Of a DNA stretch of 64,000 bases, positions 8,064 through 17,264 are shown piece after piece. Under the pieces are notes generated by a model that was given only the letters and a program-made list of their open reading frames with translations, searched no databases and was not told where the DNA came from. The translations under genes and the position numbers were made by a program. This DNA is from Mariprofundaceae bacterium (GTDB lineage: Bacteria; Pseudomonadota; Zetaproteobacteria; Mariprofundales; Mariprofundaceae). Location of the stretch: positions 1 to 64,000 of the forward strand of contig JAUZQO010000035.1 in assembly GCA_030950925.1 (NCBI GenBank), given 5' to 3'. Positions within the stretch are counted from its first letter, which is position 1; every line of letters begins with the position of its first letter.

Positions 8064-8842
8064 ACGCCAAAGTATCCGTATATATCCTAACTTTTAATGA
8101 AGCCGATAAAATTGCGGATGCCGTGCGAAGTGTTTTGTGGGCCGATGAAATTATTGTAGCCGATTCATTTAGTACCGATGACACGGCAAGCATTGCTGAA
8201 GCATTGGGTGCTACTGTGGTCAACATTCCCTTTCAAACCTTTGGGCAAATACGTAATGATGCCATTGCTGCCTGTTCGCACGGATGGATTTTTAGTTTGG
8301 ATGCAGATGAACGGTGTACTGAAGATTCACATCAAGAAATATTAAAAACCGTTCAGAATCCTCAAGCCGATGCTTATTTTGTGCCACGGCGGAATTGGTT
8401 CTTAGGGCGCTGGATTATGCACTCGGGTTGGTATCCTGATTACCGTCAACCTCAATTATTTCGTCAACATCTGATGACGTTTAATGCCCAAGATGAAGTC
8501 CATGAAACGTATACCATTGATGGAAAAGTAGCCTATTTAAAAGAAGATATTATTCAAATTCCCTACAAGGATATGTCACAACTCATCCATAAAATGCAGC
8601 GTTACTCGTCATTGGGTGCAGAAAAACTGGTAAGAAATGGCAAACAAGGCGGTATTGGCAAGGGCTTATCCCATGGTTTATGGAACTTCTTTAAACATTA
8701 TGTGTTGAAACTTGGTTTTTTAGATGGGCGTGCAGGGTTTATCATTGCTTTGGGTAACTTTGAAGGCACGTTTTATCGTTATACTAAGGCCGATGAAATC
8801 GTGAAAAAGTGGAATGACCATCCACCGACTTCGTTGAAATAA
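8060..8842 (+). CDS. Family 2 glycosyltransferase, WaaE/KdtX-like
   Basis: A 260-residue GT2 enzyme resembling WaaE/KdtX LPS-core glucosyltransferases. The N-terminus VSVYILTFNEADKI, ADSFSTDDT near 34-42 and the metal-binding DADE at 81-84 are all present, as is the family's WFLGRWIMHSGWYPDYRQPQLF block near 130-150. The ATG at 8060 overlaps the upstream TGA (ATGA) and has AGGA upstream; the long N-terminal extension of the open frame is just read-through of the preceding gene in another phase. The exact sugar is unknown. Confidence 0.87.
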   Translation: MNAKVSVYILTFNEADKIADAVRSVLWADEIIVADSFSTDDTASIAEALGATVVNIPFQTFGQIRNDAIAACSHGWIFSLDADERCTEDSHQEILKTVQNPQADAYFVPRRNWFLGRWIMHSGWYPDYRQPQLFRQHLMTFNAQDEVHETYTIDGKVAYLKEDIIQIPYKDMSQLIHKMQRYSSLGAEKLVRNGKQGGIGKGLSHGLWNFFKHYVLKLGFLDGRAGFIIALGNFEGTFYRYTKADEIVKKWNDHPPTSLK

Positions 8843-8849
8843 TGGTACT

Positions 8850-10088
8850 GTGTTGATGATGATTAAAACGACTGCTGTTTTATTTTGTATCGCTTTGATT
8901 GTGTTGCCCTTCTCCATTGCCGCAGGGAACGCTCTGTTTGGTTTTTCTCTTTTACTGGGGCTAATATCCAAACATTGGTGGCATGGTGCTATCCAACTTT
9001 GGCAACAAGCACGTTGGCTCACTATTTTTTTTGGGGCATATATGCTCTTGATGCTGTTGGGGCTCTTATGGAGTCCTGATACTCAGCGTGGTTGGGTGAT
9101 TATCAGCAAACAATGGTCTTGGTTGATGGTTCCCTTAGTGATTGTGATTTGCCAAGATAAACCATGGTTAAAGCGTGTATTGTGGAGCCTCTCCATCGGG
9201 CTTGGCTTACACCTTATCTTATGCGTGGCACAATCCCAAGGCATCCCGCTCCCCGTGGCTGCACCTGGTGGTTCATCCCAAGCCGATCCAGCAGGTTTGA
9301 TTGGTCATATCAGTTTTGGTTTATTGTATGGCATTTGGGCTGCTTGGTTGTTGCATTTGGGTTGGCTCCAAAAAAATAAATGGCGTTATGCTTTGTGGGC
9401 AGTGAGCTTATGGGCAGTGGTGATGGTGTTTATCGGGCAAGGGCGTAGTGGTTATCTTGTTATCTTGGTTTTGACCATGGTGATGGCATGGAAACTATGG
9501 TTGCAGCATCTTAGCTTGCGCATGATATTGGGTGCTATTGTTGTGATGATGGTGGCTTTAGTCACCATCATGATGGGGCCTGCGAAAGAACGCATTCAAT
9601 GGACTGTTGATAGCCTCAAGGCTTTTTCCCATGGTGATTTGCAAGATGCCGAGGCTCGTTTGTCATTATGGTATGTATCTTGGGAAGCATGGAAACAATC
9701 ACCCATATTAGGCATTGGTACAGGCGGCTTTCCCAGTGTAACAAAAACTATCATTGCCCAGCATAAAAATTTGAATATGGAAGGGCATGATTCATTTTCA
9801 GTGCCGCATAATATTTACATCATGGAACTCACACGCTGGGGCCCTTTGGGACTTATCATTCTTTTGTTATGGTTGGGTGTATGGATTCGCATGGGTTGGA
9901 AGGTTGATTGGGAACAACCCCATCAGCTATTGATTGCCTTATCAGGTATAGGTTTGGCAACGCATGGCTTCACATCGCAAGCAGTGGAAGAATACCATGC
10001 CAGTATGTATGCAGGGATATTTTTGGCTATTGGCTTGGCTTCTTTGTCTTCCAAAGCCGTTTCAACGGCGAAAAAAGAGATCCAATAG
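8850..10088 (+). CDS. O-antigen ligase family protein (Wzy_C)
   Basis: A roughly 412-residue polytopic membrane protein with about ten hydrophobic segments. It carries the Wzy_C/O-antigen ligase features: GQGRSGYLVIL near 190, a large polar loop with RLSLWYVSWEAWKQSPILGIGTGGF near 265-295, and PHNIYIMELTRWGPLG near 320. It probably joins polymer or sugar to lipid A-core on the periplasmic side (WaaL-like), though a Wzy polymerase cannot be excluded. GTG at 8850 and ATGs at 8856 and 8859 are all possible starts, none with a strong ribosome site. Its last 62 bases overlap the opposing lptF-like gene. Confidence 0.82.
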   Translation: MLMMIKTTAVLFCIALIVLPFSIAAGNALFGFSLLLGLISKHWWHGAIQLWQQARWLTIFFGAYMLLMLLGLLWSPDTQRGWVIISKQWSWLMVPLVIVICQDKPWLKRVLWSLSIGLGLHLILCVAQSQGIPLPVAAPGGSSQADPAGLIGHISFGLLYGIWAAWLLHLGWLQKNKWRYALWAVSLWAVVMVFIGQGRSGYLVILVLTMVMAWKLWLQHLSLRMILGAIVVMMVALVTIMMGPAKERIQWTVDSLKAFSHGDLQDAEARLSLWYVSWEAWKQSPILGIGTGGFPSVTKTIIAQHKNLNMEGHDSFSVPHNIYIMELTRWGPLGLIILLLWLGVWIRMGWKVDWEQPHQLLIALSGIGLATHGFTSQAVEEYHASMYAGIFLAIGLASLSSKAVSTAKKEIQ

Positions 10089-11154
10089 AATAATAATTTC
10101 CACGACTGCCTTGATAAAATAGCCACGTGGCAAGTGCGAGTAAACCCCCTTGCCCGATCCACATGGACCACCACGGGTAACTTCCGTTGGCGACTTTCTG
10201 ATTGAGGGTGACTTGTAAGTTATAAATACACAGGACTAAGCCAATACCCACCAAATAAGCCCCTGTTTTACCTGATCGTTTGGGGCTATAGGATAAGGGA
10301 ATAGCAAAAATCATGAGAATAAAAACGGTGGTAGGCACAAGCAAACGGCGATTCCACTCTGCCAGCGCGTCCGTGCGATCTGTTTCTCGCACCAGCTTCC
10401 ATAAACCTGCTGTTGTGAACTGCCAATCTTGCATGTTTGGCACTTTTAACATGCCCAAGTCGCCCATATTGATGGATACTTGGTAGCGTTTGAATGCCAA
10501 TGAACGAAGTTCTTCACCCTGCCCTTCCAAACGTGTGCCATCAAACAGGGTGAATTGAAGTTGTTGACCAAGTTTTTCGAGTTTGGCTTTTTCTGCCATA
10601 TAAATAATGGGCGTACTTGTTCGTCTATCTTCGAGTAAAAAACTTTGAAACAAGCCTTCTTTATCTTTTCCCTTCACATAAACATTGAAGCCATCCATAC
10701 CTTGTGTAAATCGAAAGGGCTCAAAATCAGGCGCAGGTTTCATGGTTTGAATCGCTGCCAATAGACCTTGGAATATTTTTTGACCTTTGGGTAGTAAGAC
10801 CATGCTGACAAAGGTTAAACATAGCCATGTGATGATGGATAAAACAAAAAGGGAACGGAAAATACGCAAGTAAGACAGCCCCGATGCCCGAAAAGCATCC
10901 ATTTCGCTGCTTTCATAGAGTTTAAGAATCATCGACTGCATGGCGAAAAAGAATGCCATTGGCACGGTGACCATCAAAAATTCGGGTAAGACTGCCTCAA
11001 GCAGGGTGAGCATAAAGCCCCAGTCAATATCTTTGTCCGCAAAGAGTTCGAGCAATTTCAAGGCGCGTGCTAAAAGCTCCACACCCATGACGATGCTTAA
11101 CATGCCCAAAAATGCGGGTAACCAAAGTTTGATGATGTAACGATCTAAAACCAT
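10027..11154 (-). CDS. LPS-export permease, LptF/LptG (YjgP/YjgQ) family
   Basis: A 375-residue permease of the LptF/LptG family, the transmembrane half of the LptB2FG ABC exporter that extracts LPS from the inner membrane. There are three N-terminal membrane helices (about 12-32, 55-75, 100-120), a periplasmic beta-jellyroll-like middle of about 170 residues and three C-terminal helices. VLDRYIIKLWLPAFLG at the start and the PMAFFFAMQSMILKLYESSEMDAFRASG block are typical. Only one paralogue is here, where many genomes pair lptF and lptG. The start is 8 codons inside a clean intergenic gap, upstream of the neighbouring PHP gene's end. Confidence 0.85.
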   Translation of the reverse strand: MVLDRYIIKLWLPAFLGMLSIVMGVELLARALKLLELFADKDIDWGFMLTLLEAVLPEFLMVTVPMAFFFAMQSMILKLYESSEMDAFRASGLSYLRIFRSLFVLSIITWLCLTFVSMVLLPKGQKIFQGLLAAIQTMKPAPDFEPFRFTQGMDGFNVYVKGKDKEGLFQSFLLEDRRTSTPIIYMAEKAKLEKLGQQLQFTLFDGTRLEGQGEELRSLAFKRYQVSINMGDLGMLKVPNMQDWQFTTAGLWKLVRETDRTDALAEWNRRLLVPTTVFILMIFAIPLSYSPKRSGKTGAYLVGIGLVLCIYNLQVTLNQKVANGSYPWWSMWIGQGGLLALATWLFYQGSRGNYYSIGSLFSPLKRLWKTKKPSQ

Positions 11155-11177
11155 GTGGGCAAGCTAACTCCAAGGGT

Positions 11178-12635
11178 TTATTTGAACACCTGTCGCTTGA
11201 TGCGGTAACTTTCTAACAACAAGCTAAAGGCTCCCAAAGCCATGGCATAAAGGCTGACTTGATACGCCAATGGTGGATGAATAAGAGATAACGTCCACGC
11301 TTGGTATAGGCTGATTCCATGCCATAAAATAGCTGTGGACATGCCAATCAGAAGGCTGTGTTGGGTGGTTTGGGCAAGGGTCATACGCTGGTACTTCCAG
11401 TATTTAGAAAGTATAAGAAATAAGAAAAAGTAAGCCCATAAGGATAGTAGTTGTGGTAAGGAAATCGTTTTGGCATATTGATAGAAGGCAATGAATGGGG
11501 CGAATAGGATTTCTGTATTGCTCATGGTGTGCATAGGATATACGGTCACAGGGATGACCTGATTACCATGCTGCTTGATCGTATCAATCACTTGTTTTTT
11601 CAATGATTGATTGTGCAACGCTGGGTCTACTTGAATGATTGTCCAAGTGTTTAAAATACCTGTCCAACCATGCCAATCATTGGAAGCAATGAGGGCAACG
11701 CCATAGTCTTTTTGTGCTTGCAGCATGGCTTGGCGTACATCGTCTGATAGCGGGTGATGCCCAAAATTAACGATTTCAAAGGCATCCACACCTGCACGGG
11801 CTAAGCCTTGAACTTCTTTAACATCCAAATGCAATGCAACCACGGCAAGCACGCCACCATGCTGATGAATCACGCGAATCAGTTTTTTGACCGACCATAA
11901 ATGATCAGGAAGATTTTTCGGAGAAAGAGGTTTTTTATGGCCTTGAGACCATGCTAAACCATCGGGGAGCTTTATTTGATGGTTGATGCCAAACACACTT
12001 AAATAAAAGTGTCCGCCATAGTAAACAGGTATTTCCATGCCTGAAATGGCTTCGGAAAGATCGTTTGTTTTTTGTTGATAGGTAATTCTGGCTTTGAATG
12101 TGTTGGGATGATTGGTCAAAGCAACAAGATCAAACCCTCGTTGTTGATGAATGGATAAATTATCTTTTAAGGTGACAACACCATCATGAGATAAAAGACT
12201 GTGACTGTGTAAGTCTGTAATGATAAGGTTTTTATCTGTCTTGATAAGCATCCAATTAGGTAGTGGAACCAATAAAAAAAATGTGCTATATAAAAGTGCT
12301 GCATATAGGAGAGTCCCCCACATGCTTATTGTTTCTTGAATGTTATGGTTTTGTTTGAAGTGTTGAAGCATATAAATGATGGCAATCAGTAAGCTCCATA
12401 ACGCGATGGAAAGGGTGCCCATGCGAATATCTGGAAGGGTGGCGAGAATATGTAGTGGTGCAGTCATCGGCTCAATCAATGCACGCCACCATGAGAGTGA
12501 TAAATAGATGTTTTCTATAGCTTGGTTATTGATTGCATTGATAGGGTGAAATGGCGTTGTTGCCACAGTCAAGTATATGATTGATATACAAGAAATAAAA
12601 ATAAAAAATAAAAGTTTGAATGCTATCTTAAACAT
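11178..12635 (-). CDS. Membrane-embedded PHP-domain phosphoesterase
   Basis: A 485-residue protein with an unusual build: four hydrophobic segments before residue 135, a PHP metal-hydrolase domain from about 138 to 360, then three or four more membrane segments. Metal-binding residues are visible in DLHSHS (141-146) and HDG (150-152), in HQHGG near 260, and in SNDWHGW near 325-335. The PHP fold is therefore probably in the periplasm or cytosol between membrane anchors. Members act as phosphatases or nucleases; the substrate here is unknown. It sits 23 bases upstream of lptF-like on the same strand. Confidence 0.72.
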   Translation of the reverse strand: MFKIAFKLLFFIFISCISIIYLTVATTPFHPINAINNQAIENIYLSLSWWRALIEPMTAPLHILATLPDIRMGTLSIALWSLLIAIIYMLQHFKQNHNIQETISMWGTLLYAALLYSTFFLLVPLPNWMLIKTDKNLIITDLHSHSLLSHDGVVTLKDNLSIHQQRGFDLVALTNHPNTFKARITYQQKTNDLSEAISGMEIPVYYGGHFYLSVFGINHQIKLPDGLAWSQGHKKPLSPKNLPDHLWSVKKLIRVIHQHGGVLAVVALHLDVKEVQGLARAGVDAFEIVNFGHHPLSDDVRQAMLQAQKDYGVALIASNDWHGWTGILNTWTIIQVDPALHNQSLKKQVIDTIKQHGNQVIPVTVYPMHTMSNTEILFAPFIAFYQYAKTISLPQLLSLWAYFFLFLILSKYWKYQRMTLAQTTQHSLLIGMSTAILWHGISLYQAWTLSLIHPPLAYQVSLYAMALGAFSLLLESYRIKRQVFK

Positions 12636-12773
12636 ATATTCGCCCGTAGAATGAAGTCATAATAGTTGTTTTCTTATCTCATGCTAGACATAGAGTCGGC
12701 GACTCTATCATTGATTGGAATGATATTTAACATGTTTGAATCTAAATTCGTTAGCATGGGGAGTTTGAATTTA

Positions 12774-13622
12774 ATGCCATTACACGTAGAAAACTGTGTT
12801 TGCCCTCTTTGTGAAAGCACGCACGTTTATGAGAAAAATTATTCTTTCCATCCTTATCGCGTTGTTCAATGTCGTGATTGTCAATTGTGGTACCTTAATC
12901 CACGTTTAAGTGAAAAAGACATGCTTTCTCAATATTCAGATGATGCATATTTCGAAGGCAGCGATGGTATCAATGAAGGTTATAGTGACTATTCTGAGCA
13001 GGAAAAATCTTTAAGACCAACTTTTTCTCGTTTTTTATCACTTTTAAATAGTAAACAGCTTACAGGCGGTGATTTGTTAGAGGTTGGCTGTGGTTATGGT
13101 TATTTATTGGATGAAGCGAAGCCTTATTTTAATCAGAGAGTGGGCACAGATTTTTCATTGGGCGCAGTTAAAAAGTCTTTGCTTTATGCTGATGAAATTT
13201 TTCATGGTGGAGTCAATGAAATTCCCCAAGGGAAAACCTTTGATTGTATTATATCTGTTGAAGTCATTGAACATATTTATGATCCAAAAACATTTGTAGA
13301 AGACTTGTATAAGCGTTTAAAACCTGGGGGGTACCTTATTTTAGCGACACCTGATATGGGTAGTTTTTGGCGTAAAGGTATGCAAAAAAGGTGGCCATCA
13401 TTCAAGCTTCCTGAGCATGTCACCTATTATGATGACGATACATTGAGAAAACTTTATAAAGATTGTGGCTTTGAAGATATACAGAATCTTCCTTTTCCTC
13501 ATGCTTTTCCGTTATCTGTCTTTTTCGAGAAATTAAAATTAGATTTTTTACCATGCCCAAAAATGAATATTTGGTTCCCTCATGTGGTTCTTGGCATGTC
13601 TGCTAGGCGACCCTATGAGTAA
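12774..13622 (+). CDS. Zinc-ribbon class I methyltransferase
   Basis: A 282-residue protein. The N-terminus has paired cysteines, CVCPLC at 8-13 and CRDC at 33-36, forming a zinc ribbon. A Methyltransf_23-type core follows: DLLEVGCGYGYLLDEA near 101-116 is the SAM loop, and FDCIISVEVIEHIYDPKTFVEDLYKRLKPGG lies near 155-185. This architecture is common in polysaccharide and LPS gene clusters, on sugars or polyprenyl-linked intermediates. I chose the ATG at 12774, which has GGGAG about 10 bases upstream and begins right before the first cysteine; the frame is open back to 12666. Confidence 0.82.
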   Translation: MPLHVENCVCPLCESTHVYEKNYSFHPYRVVQCRDCQLWYLNPRLSEKDMLSQYSDDAYFEGSDGINEGYSDYSEQEKSLRPTFSRFLSLLNSKQLTGGDLLEVGCGYGYLLDEAKPYFNQRVGTDFSLGAVKKSLLYADEIFHGGVNEIPQGKTFDCIISVEVIEHIYDPKTFVEDLYKRLKPGGYLILATPDMGSFWRKGMQKRWPSFKLPEHVTYYDDDTLRKLYKDCGFEDIQNLPFPHAFPLSVFFEKLKLDFLPCPKMNIWFPHVVLGMSARRPYE

Positions 13623-14556
13623 AGCCATGATTTCTCTCATTATTCCTGCATACAATGAATTTGAATGTATTGAATCCAGCATTCAACGTGTTCACAAGGT
13701 GATGGAACAAACGAATAATCCGTTTGAAATATTGATGATTGATGATGGTTCACAAGATAAAACTTGGGAGAAAATTGTTAGCTTATCAAACATGCTTAAA
13801 GAGGTGAAAGGATTACGCCTTAGTCGAAATTTTGGTAAAGAGCAGGCTATTTGCGCAGGTTTGGATCAAGCTATCGGTGATGCCGTTATTCTTTTAGATG
13901 CCGATATGCAGCATCCTCCAGAACTTCTCCCTGATATGATTCATCGTTGGGAAGAAGGGAGCGCTGATATTATTGAAGCGGTTAAAGTATCTCGTGGTGA
14001 TGAAAGCTTGAGCTCTAAACTGTTTGCACATATTTTTTATACGCTGATGGGCAAGCTATCAGGTTTTGATTTTTCTGGAGCCAGTGATTACAAACTTTTG
14101 GATCGAAAGGTTGTGTTAGCATGGAAAGAAATGGGGGAGCGCAATGTTTTTTTTCGAGCCATGTCTGCATGGGTAGGTTTTGAACGGGAACACATCACAT
14201 TTGAAGTCGCCGATAGGGAGCATGGTGAGAGTAAATGGTCAACATGGGCTTTACTTGGTTTAGCTATTAAAGGCATCACAGCTTTTTCAACGGCACCATT
14301 GCGTATGATTTCAATATCAGGCTTGTTTTTTCTTGTATTTGCGGGACTTGTGGCAAGCAATACCATGTACCAATACTTTATGGGGGAAGCTGTTACAGGT
14401 TTTAGTACAGTCATTCTTTTGTTGTTGATTATATCGAGCTTGATGATGTTGGCACTTGGAATTATTGGTGAATATATCGCAAAAATTTATGAAGAGGTGA
14501 AGGGTCGCCCTCGTTATATTGTATCTAAAACTACTTCAAATAAAGCAGATAGTTGA
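13615..14556 (+). CDS. DPM1/GtrB-like polyprenyl-phosphate glycosyltransferase
   Basis: A 313-residue membrane GT2 enzyme that likely loads a sugar onto undecaprenyl phosphate. The catalytic N-terminus has SLIIPAYNEFECIE, MIDDGSQDKT at 41-50 and the metal site LDADMQHPPE at 94-103. Two C-terminal transmembrane helices (about 225-250 and 262-285) and GEYIAKIYEEVKGRP are standard for GtrB/ArnC/DPMS proteins. The ATG at 13615 overlaps the methyltransferase stop by 8 bases. Its lipid-linked sugar would suit the opposing ArnT-like enzyme at 14531-15895, giving a plausible donor/transferase pair. Confidence 0.88.
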   Translation: MSKAMISLIIPAYNEFECIESSIQRVHKVMEQTNNPFEILMIDDGSQDKTWEKIVSLSNMLKEVKGLRLSRNFGKEQAICAGLDQAIGDAVILLDADMQHPPELLPDMIHRWEEGSADIIEAVKVSRGDESLSSKLFAHIFYTLMGKLSGFDFSGASDYKLLDRKVVLAWKEMGERNVFFRAMSAWVGFEREHITFEVADREHGESKWSTWALLGLAIKGITAFSTAPLRMISISGLFFLVFAGLVASNTMYQYFMGEAVTGFSTVILLLLIISSLMMLALGIIGEYIAKIYEEVKGRPRYIVSKTTSNKADS

Positions 14557-15895
14557 TGTCACCAAAAAGAGTATACGTTTTAATAATGCTCGCGCCTTTC
14601 AAGGGATCATGGGCAATAATATAGACATGATGATCGTTGCTATTTAAGAAGTGAATATTTTCTTTGGATGATTGGATTTCATTGATATAGGCGGTAAGGG
14701 CAAAGCCTACAAATGAAACAGAGCTTTGACGAATCGTCGCATGATTGCCAACTTGTTTAAGAATATCTATAGCAGCAGGTTTAAAATCTTGGCTTGCATC
14801 TTTTTCTTTGAGAAAAGGAAGCCCCCATAAACTAAATGGAATTTTCAAAAAAAGTACAATGGCAATGGCAATGACAGCTGCTTTTTGAGCTTTAAAGTTA
14901 TATTGTAAAAGAAAGTAGGTGAGTGCTAAGGATGCCCATGCGTAAAGAGGAACAACATGGCGCATATTTGAAAAAGGTGCCAACCAATAGGGTAAATAAT
15001 TGATGATAAAAATCGCCCCAATCATACGAATGATGTTGCTTTCAACGTTCGGTTTTTGTTTCATCATGAAGTAAATAAGAACAATGGATACAGGAGCCAT
15101 ACGTGCTATAAATTCAATAGGGAACATCGTCAGGTGTTTTAAGTAGTGAGCTATATCAATGCTTGTAAAACGCATGGCAATATCATGAATCAAACTTGAC
15201 GATGTTGATGATGCCCCGCTTCCGTGCATGGAAGCCCAAAAAAAAGGTGCGATGATGATTCCTGTCGATAAAAGAATATTGATGGGGCGCAGAAAGAATT
15301 TCCAGCTTTGAAACCCATAAGCAACAATGAGTAAGGTGCTAAAAAAGAAAGCATAGGCAGTGAGTGCTTTGGTGAGAAAAGCGAGATTAATCAGTATGAC
15401 TGCTAGAGCATACCAATGAACTTTCTTAAACTGGGCTGCAAGCCAAATGCATACAGTTGAAGAAAAAATAAAAAATAAAAACATGGCATCGGCATAGCCA
15501 AGCCATCCATACCAAAACTGAATCTCTCCCAATGTTAGAAAGACCAAAGCTCCAATGATGCCCGCATGTTGTTTTTGAAAAACTTTATGGGCAAAAAGCC
15601 CCGTAAAAAATGCAGCACAAAGTGACGATAAAATAGAAGCGATTCTTAGGGGAAGTTCAATAGAATGAAAATTAAAAACTTTTTCTAAACCGATACCGAC
15701 CCATAAAAATAAAGGTGGGCGGTAAAACGTATTGATATAATCATCTGTTTGCAACATGTTTTGAAGATAAACAGCATAAACGCTTTCTTCGCCAATAAAT
15801 TGAATATGTATGGGTAAGAACATGAATACCATCGCGAGTACAATAAGTCCAATGTATAATGAGCGAATATTTGCTTCCGTAATGGATAAGTTCAT
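14531..15895 (-). CDS. ArnT/PMT-like lipid-linked sugar transferase (GT-C)
   Basis: A 454-residue polytopic GT-C glycosyltransferase of the ArnT/RgtA-D type. EESVYAVYLQNML in the first loop supplies the family's acidic catalytic region, and FYRPPLFLWVGIGLEKVF follows. About ten membrane helices precede a C-terminal periplasmic tail with no lipoprotein sign. The start at 15895 has GGGAG five bases upstream; the frame opens at 15907. Such enzymes move a sugar from undecaprenyl phosphate onto lipid A or glycan at the outer face. The 3' end overlaps the opposing GtrB-like gene by 26 bases. Confidence 0.8.
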   Translation of the reverse strand: MNLSITEANIRSLYIGLIVLAMVFMFLPIHIQFIGEESVYAVYLQNMLQTDDYINTFYRPPLFLWVGIGLEKVFNFHSIELPLRIASILSSLCAAFFTGLFAHKVFQKQHAGIIGALVFLTLGEIQFWYGWLGYADAMFLFFIFSSTVCIWLAAQFKKVHWYALAVILINLAFLTKALTAYAFFFSTLLIVAYGFQSWKFFLRPINILLSTGIIIAPFFWASMHGSGASSTSSSLIHDIAMRFTSIDIAHYLKHLTMFPIEFIARMAPVSIVLIYFMMKQKPNVESNIIRMIGAIFIINYLPYWLAPFSNMRHVVPLYAWASLALTYFLLQYNFKAQKAAVIAIAIVLFLKIPFSLWGLPFLKEKDASQDFKPAAIDILKQVGNHATIRQSSVSFVGFALTAYINEIQSSKENIHFLNSNDHHVYIIAHDPLKGASIIKTYTLFGDINYLLYLK

Positions 15896-15962
15896 AAAAT
15901 CTCCCAAGGGGATATGTCAATAAGGTGGTGTATTGCTGATTTTAACAAGCGGGAATCACGCT

Positions 15963-15978
15963 AAAAAAGAGCTGATCG
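15963..15978 (-). terminator. Intrinsic terminator of the SRP RNA
   Basis: On the minus strand the closing helix of the SRP RNA (CGATCAGC) runs straight into CTTTTTT (A-run 15963-15968 on the plus strand). The RNA's own terminal stem followed by the T-run forms a factor-independent terminator. Confidence 0.65.
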
Positions 15979-16081
15979 AGCCAGACGAAACCGCAACGCG
16001 CGTATAACTCGCTGCCGCTGCTTCCTTCCGGACCTGACGGGGTTCACAAGCATCCACCGTGCGGAGCCCAACCCGATCAGC
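15971..16081 (-). ncRNA. ffs: Signal recognition particle RNA, small bacterial type
   Basis: The minus strand reads as the classic 4.5S-type SRP RNA. The apical domain GTCAGGTCCGGAAGGAAGCA with the conserved GGAA tetraloop and asymmetric bulges is present, and the ends GCTGATCG and CGATCAGC pair to close the long hairpin. The length of about 111 nucleotides is normal for proteobacteria. It binds Ffh and targets membrane proteins to the translocon. It lies downstream of three tRNA genes on the same strand and may share their transcript. Confidence 0.96.
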
Positions 16082-16154
16082 AACTGTAAAAAATCAAAGG
16101 TAAACCCACTCTAATTTTTCGAAGATTCATGCGATACACGAATCTTTCAAACTC

Positions 16155-16244
16155 TGGCGGAGAGAGAGGGATTCGAACCCTCGGTACACTTTCGCGTACA
16201 CACGCTTTCCAGGCGTGCTCCTTCAGCCACTCAGACATCTCTCC
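16155..16244 (-). tRNA. tRNA-Ser (anticodon GGA)
   Basis: A 90-nucleotide class II tRNA with acceptor stem GGAGAGA pairing with TCTCTCC, an anticodon loop CTGGAAA giving GGA, a long variable arm with TACGCGAAAGTGTA, a GTTCGAATC T-arm and an encoded CCA. The GGA anticodon reads TCC and TCT. Confidence 0.97.
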
Positions 16245-16345
16245 AGTACATCAATCATAAAGTTTATGTTTCAAGCTTTATGGGTGGCGAAGCATAGGGT
16301 TGCTTCTTCAAACAACAAGCACATCACTTATCTGATATAACAAAA

Positions 16346-16422
<77 letters not shown>

Positions 16423-16457
16423 TGATACGACTATAATATTAAAAAAGGAAAACTGAA

Positions 16458-16534
<77 letters not shown>

Positions 16535-16561
16535 ACTTGTTTCAAACTGCCCTCAGTTGAG

Positions 16562-16600
16562 AGCGCGGCGAAACTTAGGGCTTTGTGATTCACTCGTCAA
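16562..16600 (-). promoter_or_regulatory. Putative stable-RNA promoter for the tRNA-Pro run
   Basis: On the minus strand TTGACG (16595-16600) is followed after 17 bases by TAAGTT (16572-16577) and then by a G+C-rich discriminator, CGCCGCGCT (16562-16570). The same nine-base discriminator follows the predicted tRNA-His promoter at 47477-47505. The -10 is weak, but the shared discriminator supports the call. G+C-rich discriminators are a mark of stringently controlled RNA promoters. Confidence 0.5.
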
Positions 16601-16608
16601 ATATATTT

Positions 16609-16627
16609 TTACACACGAAATGTGTAA
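16609..16627. promoter_or_regulatory. Inverted repeat upstream of msrA
   Basis: A perfect 7-bp inverted repeat, TTACACA and TGTGTAA, is separated by CGAAA in the divergent gap between tRNA-Pro and msrA. It lies 55 bases before the msrA start and just upstream of the predicted tRNA promoter -35 box. It could be an operator or a small hairpin. No regulator is known for it. Confidence 0.35.
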
Positions 16628-16682
16628 GGTCGTTCTTTGTTGGTTTTTGGCTATTATTTTGTGTTGGATATAGGTGGTGAAT

Positions 16683-17264
16683 ATGAAAATAATGATATGG
16701 ATGGTGGTCATGATGATGGTAACGCAGGCGCAAGCGAAAACCTTGGAAAAAGCGACCTTTGCAGCCGGTTGCTTTTGGTGCATGGAACATCCTTTTGATA
16801 AGTTAGATGGCGTGATTTCAACCACATCGGGTTATACAGGTGGGCATCAAAATAATCCGACGTATGCGCAAGTATCATCGGGTCAAACGGGGCATGCCGA
16901 GGCTGTACAGGTGCTTTTTGATGCTGATATTGTGTCTTATCGTGATTTGCTGGCGGTGTATTGGCGAAACAGTGATCCAACCACCCCCAATCGCCAATTT
17001 TGTGATGTGGGTTCGCAATATCGTCCTGCCATTTTTTATCATTCCAAAGCACAACATCAAGCGGCATTGGCTTCCAGAGCCTTCATCATGAAGGAAAAAC
17101 ATTTTTCACAACCGATTGTGACTGAAATTATACCTGCCACACACTTTTGGCCAGCCGAAGATTACCATCAAGATTATTATCATAAAAATCCGATTCGTTA
17201 TAAGTTTTACCGTTACAACTGCGGTCGAGATCAGCGTTTGAAAGAACTTTGGGGTGAACCATGA
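16683..17264 (+). CDS. msrA: Exported peptide-methionine (S)-S-oxide reductase
   Basis: MsrA reduces the S epimer of methionine sulfoxide in proteins. The catalytic motif GCFWCME is at about 29-35 with the nucleophile Cys30, and the family blocks GYTGGHQNNPTY and GHAEAVQV follow. The N-terminus MKIMIWMVVMMMVTQAQA looks like a Sec signal peptide, so the enzyme probably works in the periplasm. The ATG at 16683 has AGGTGGTGA immediately upstream; a GTG at 16674 is possible. Its stop overlaps the msrB start by four bases, so the two are made together. A near-C-terminal Cys in YNCGRDQ may act in thiol relay. Confidence 0.95.
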   Translation: MKIMIWMVVMMMVTQAQAKTLEKATFAAGCFWCMEHPFDKLDGVISTTSGYTGGHQNNPTYAQVSSGQTGHAEAVQVLFDADIVSYRDLLAVYWRNSDPTTPNRQFCDVGSQYRPAIFYHSKAQHQAALASRAFIMKEKHFSQPIVTEIIPATHFWPAEDYHQDYYHKNPIRYKFYRYNCGRDQRLKELWGEP

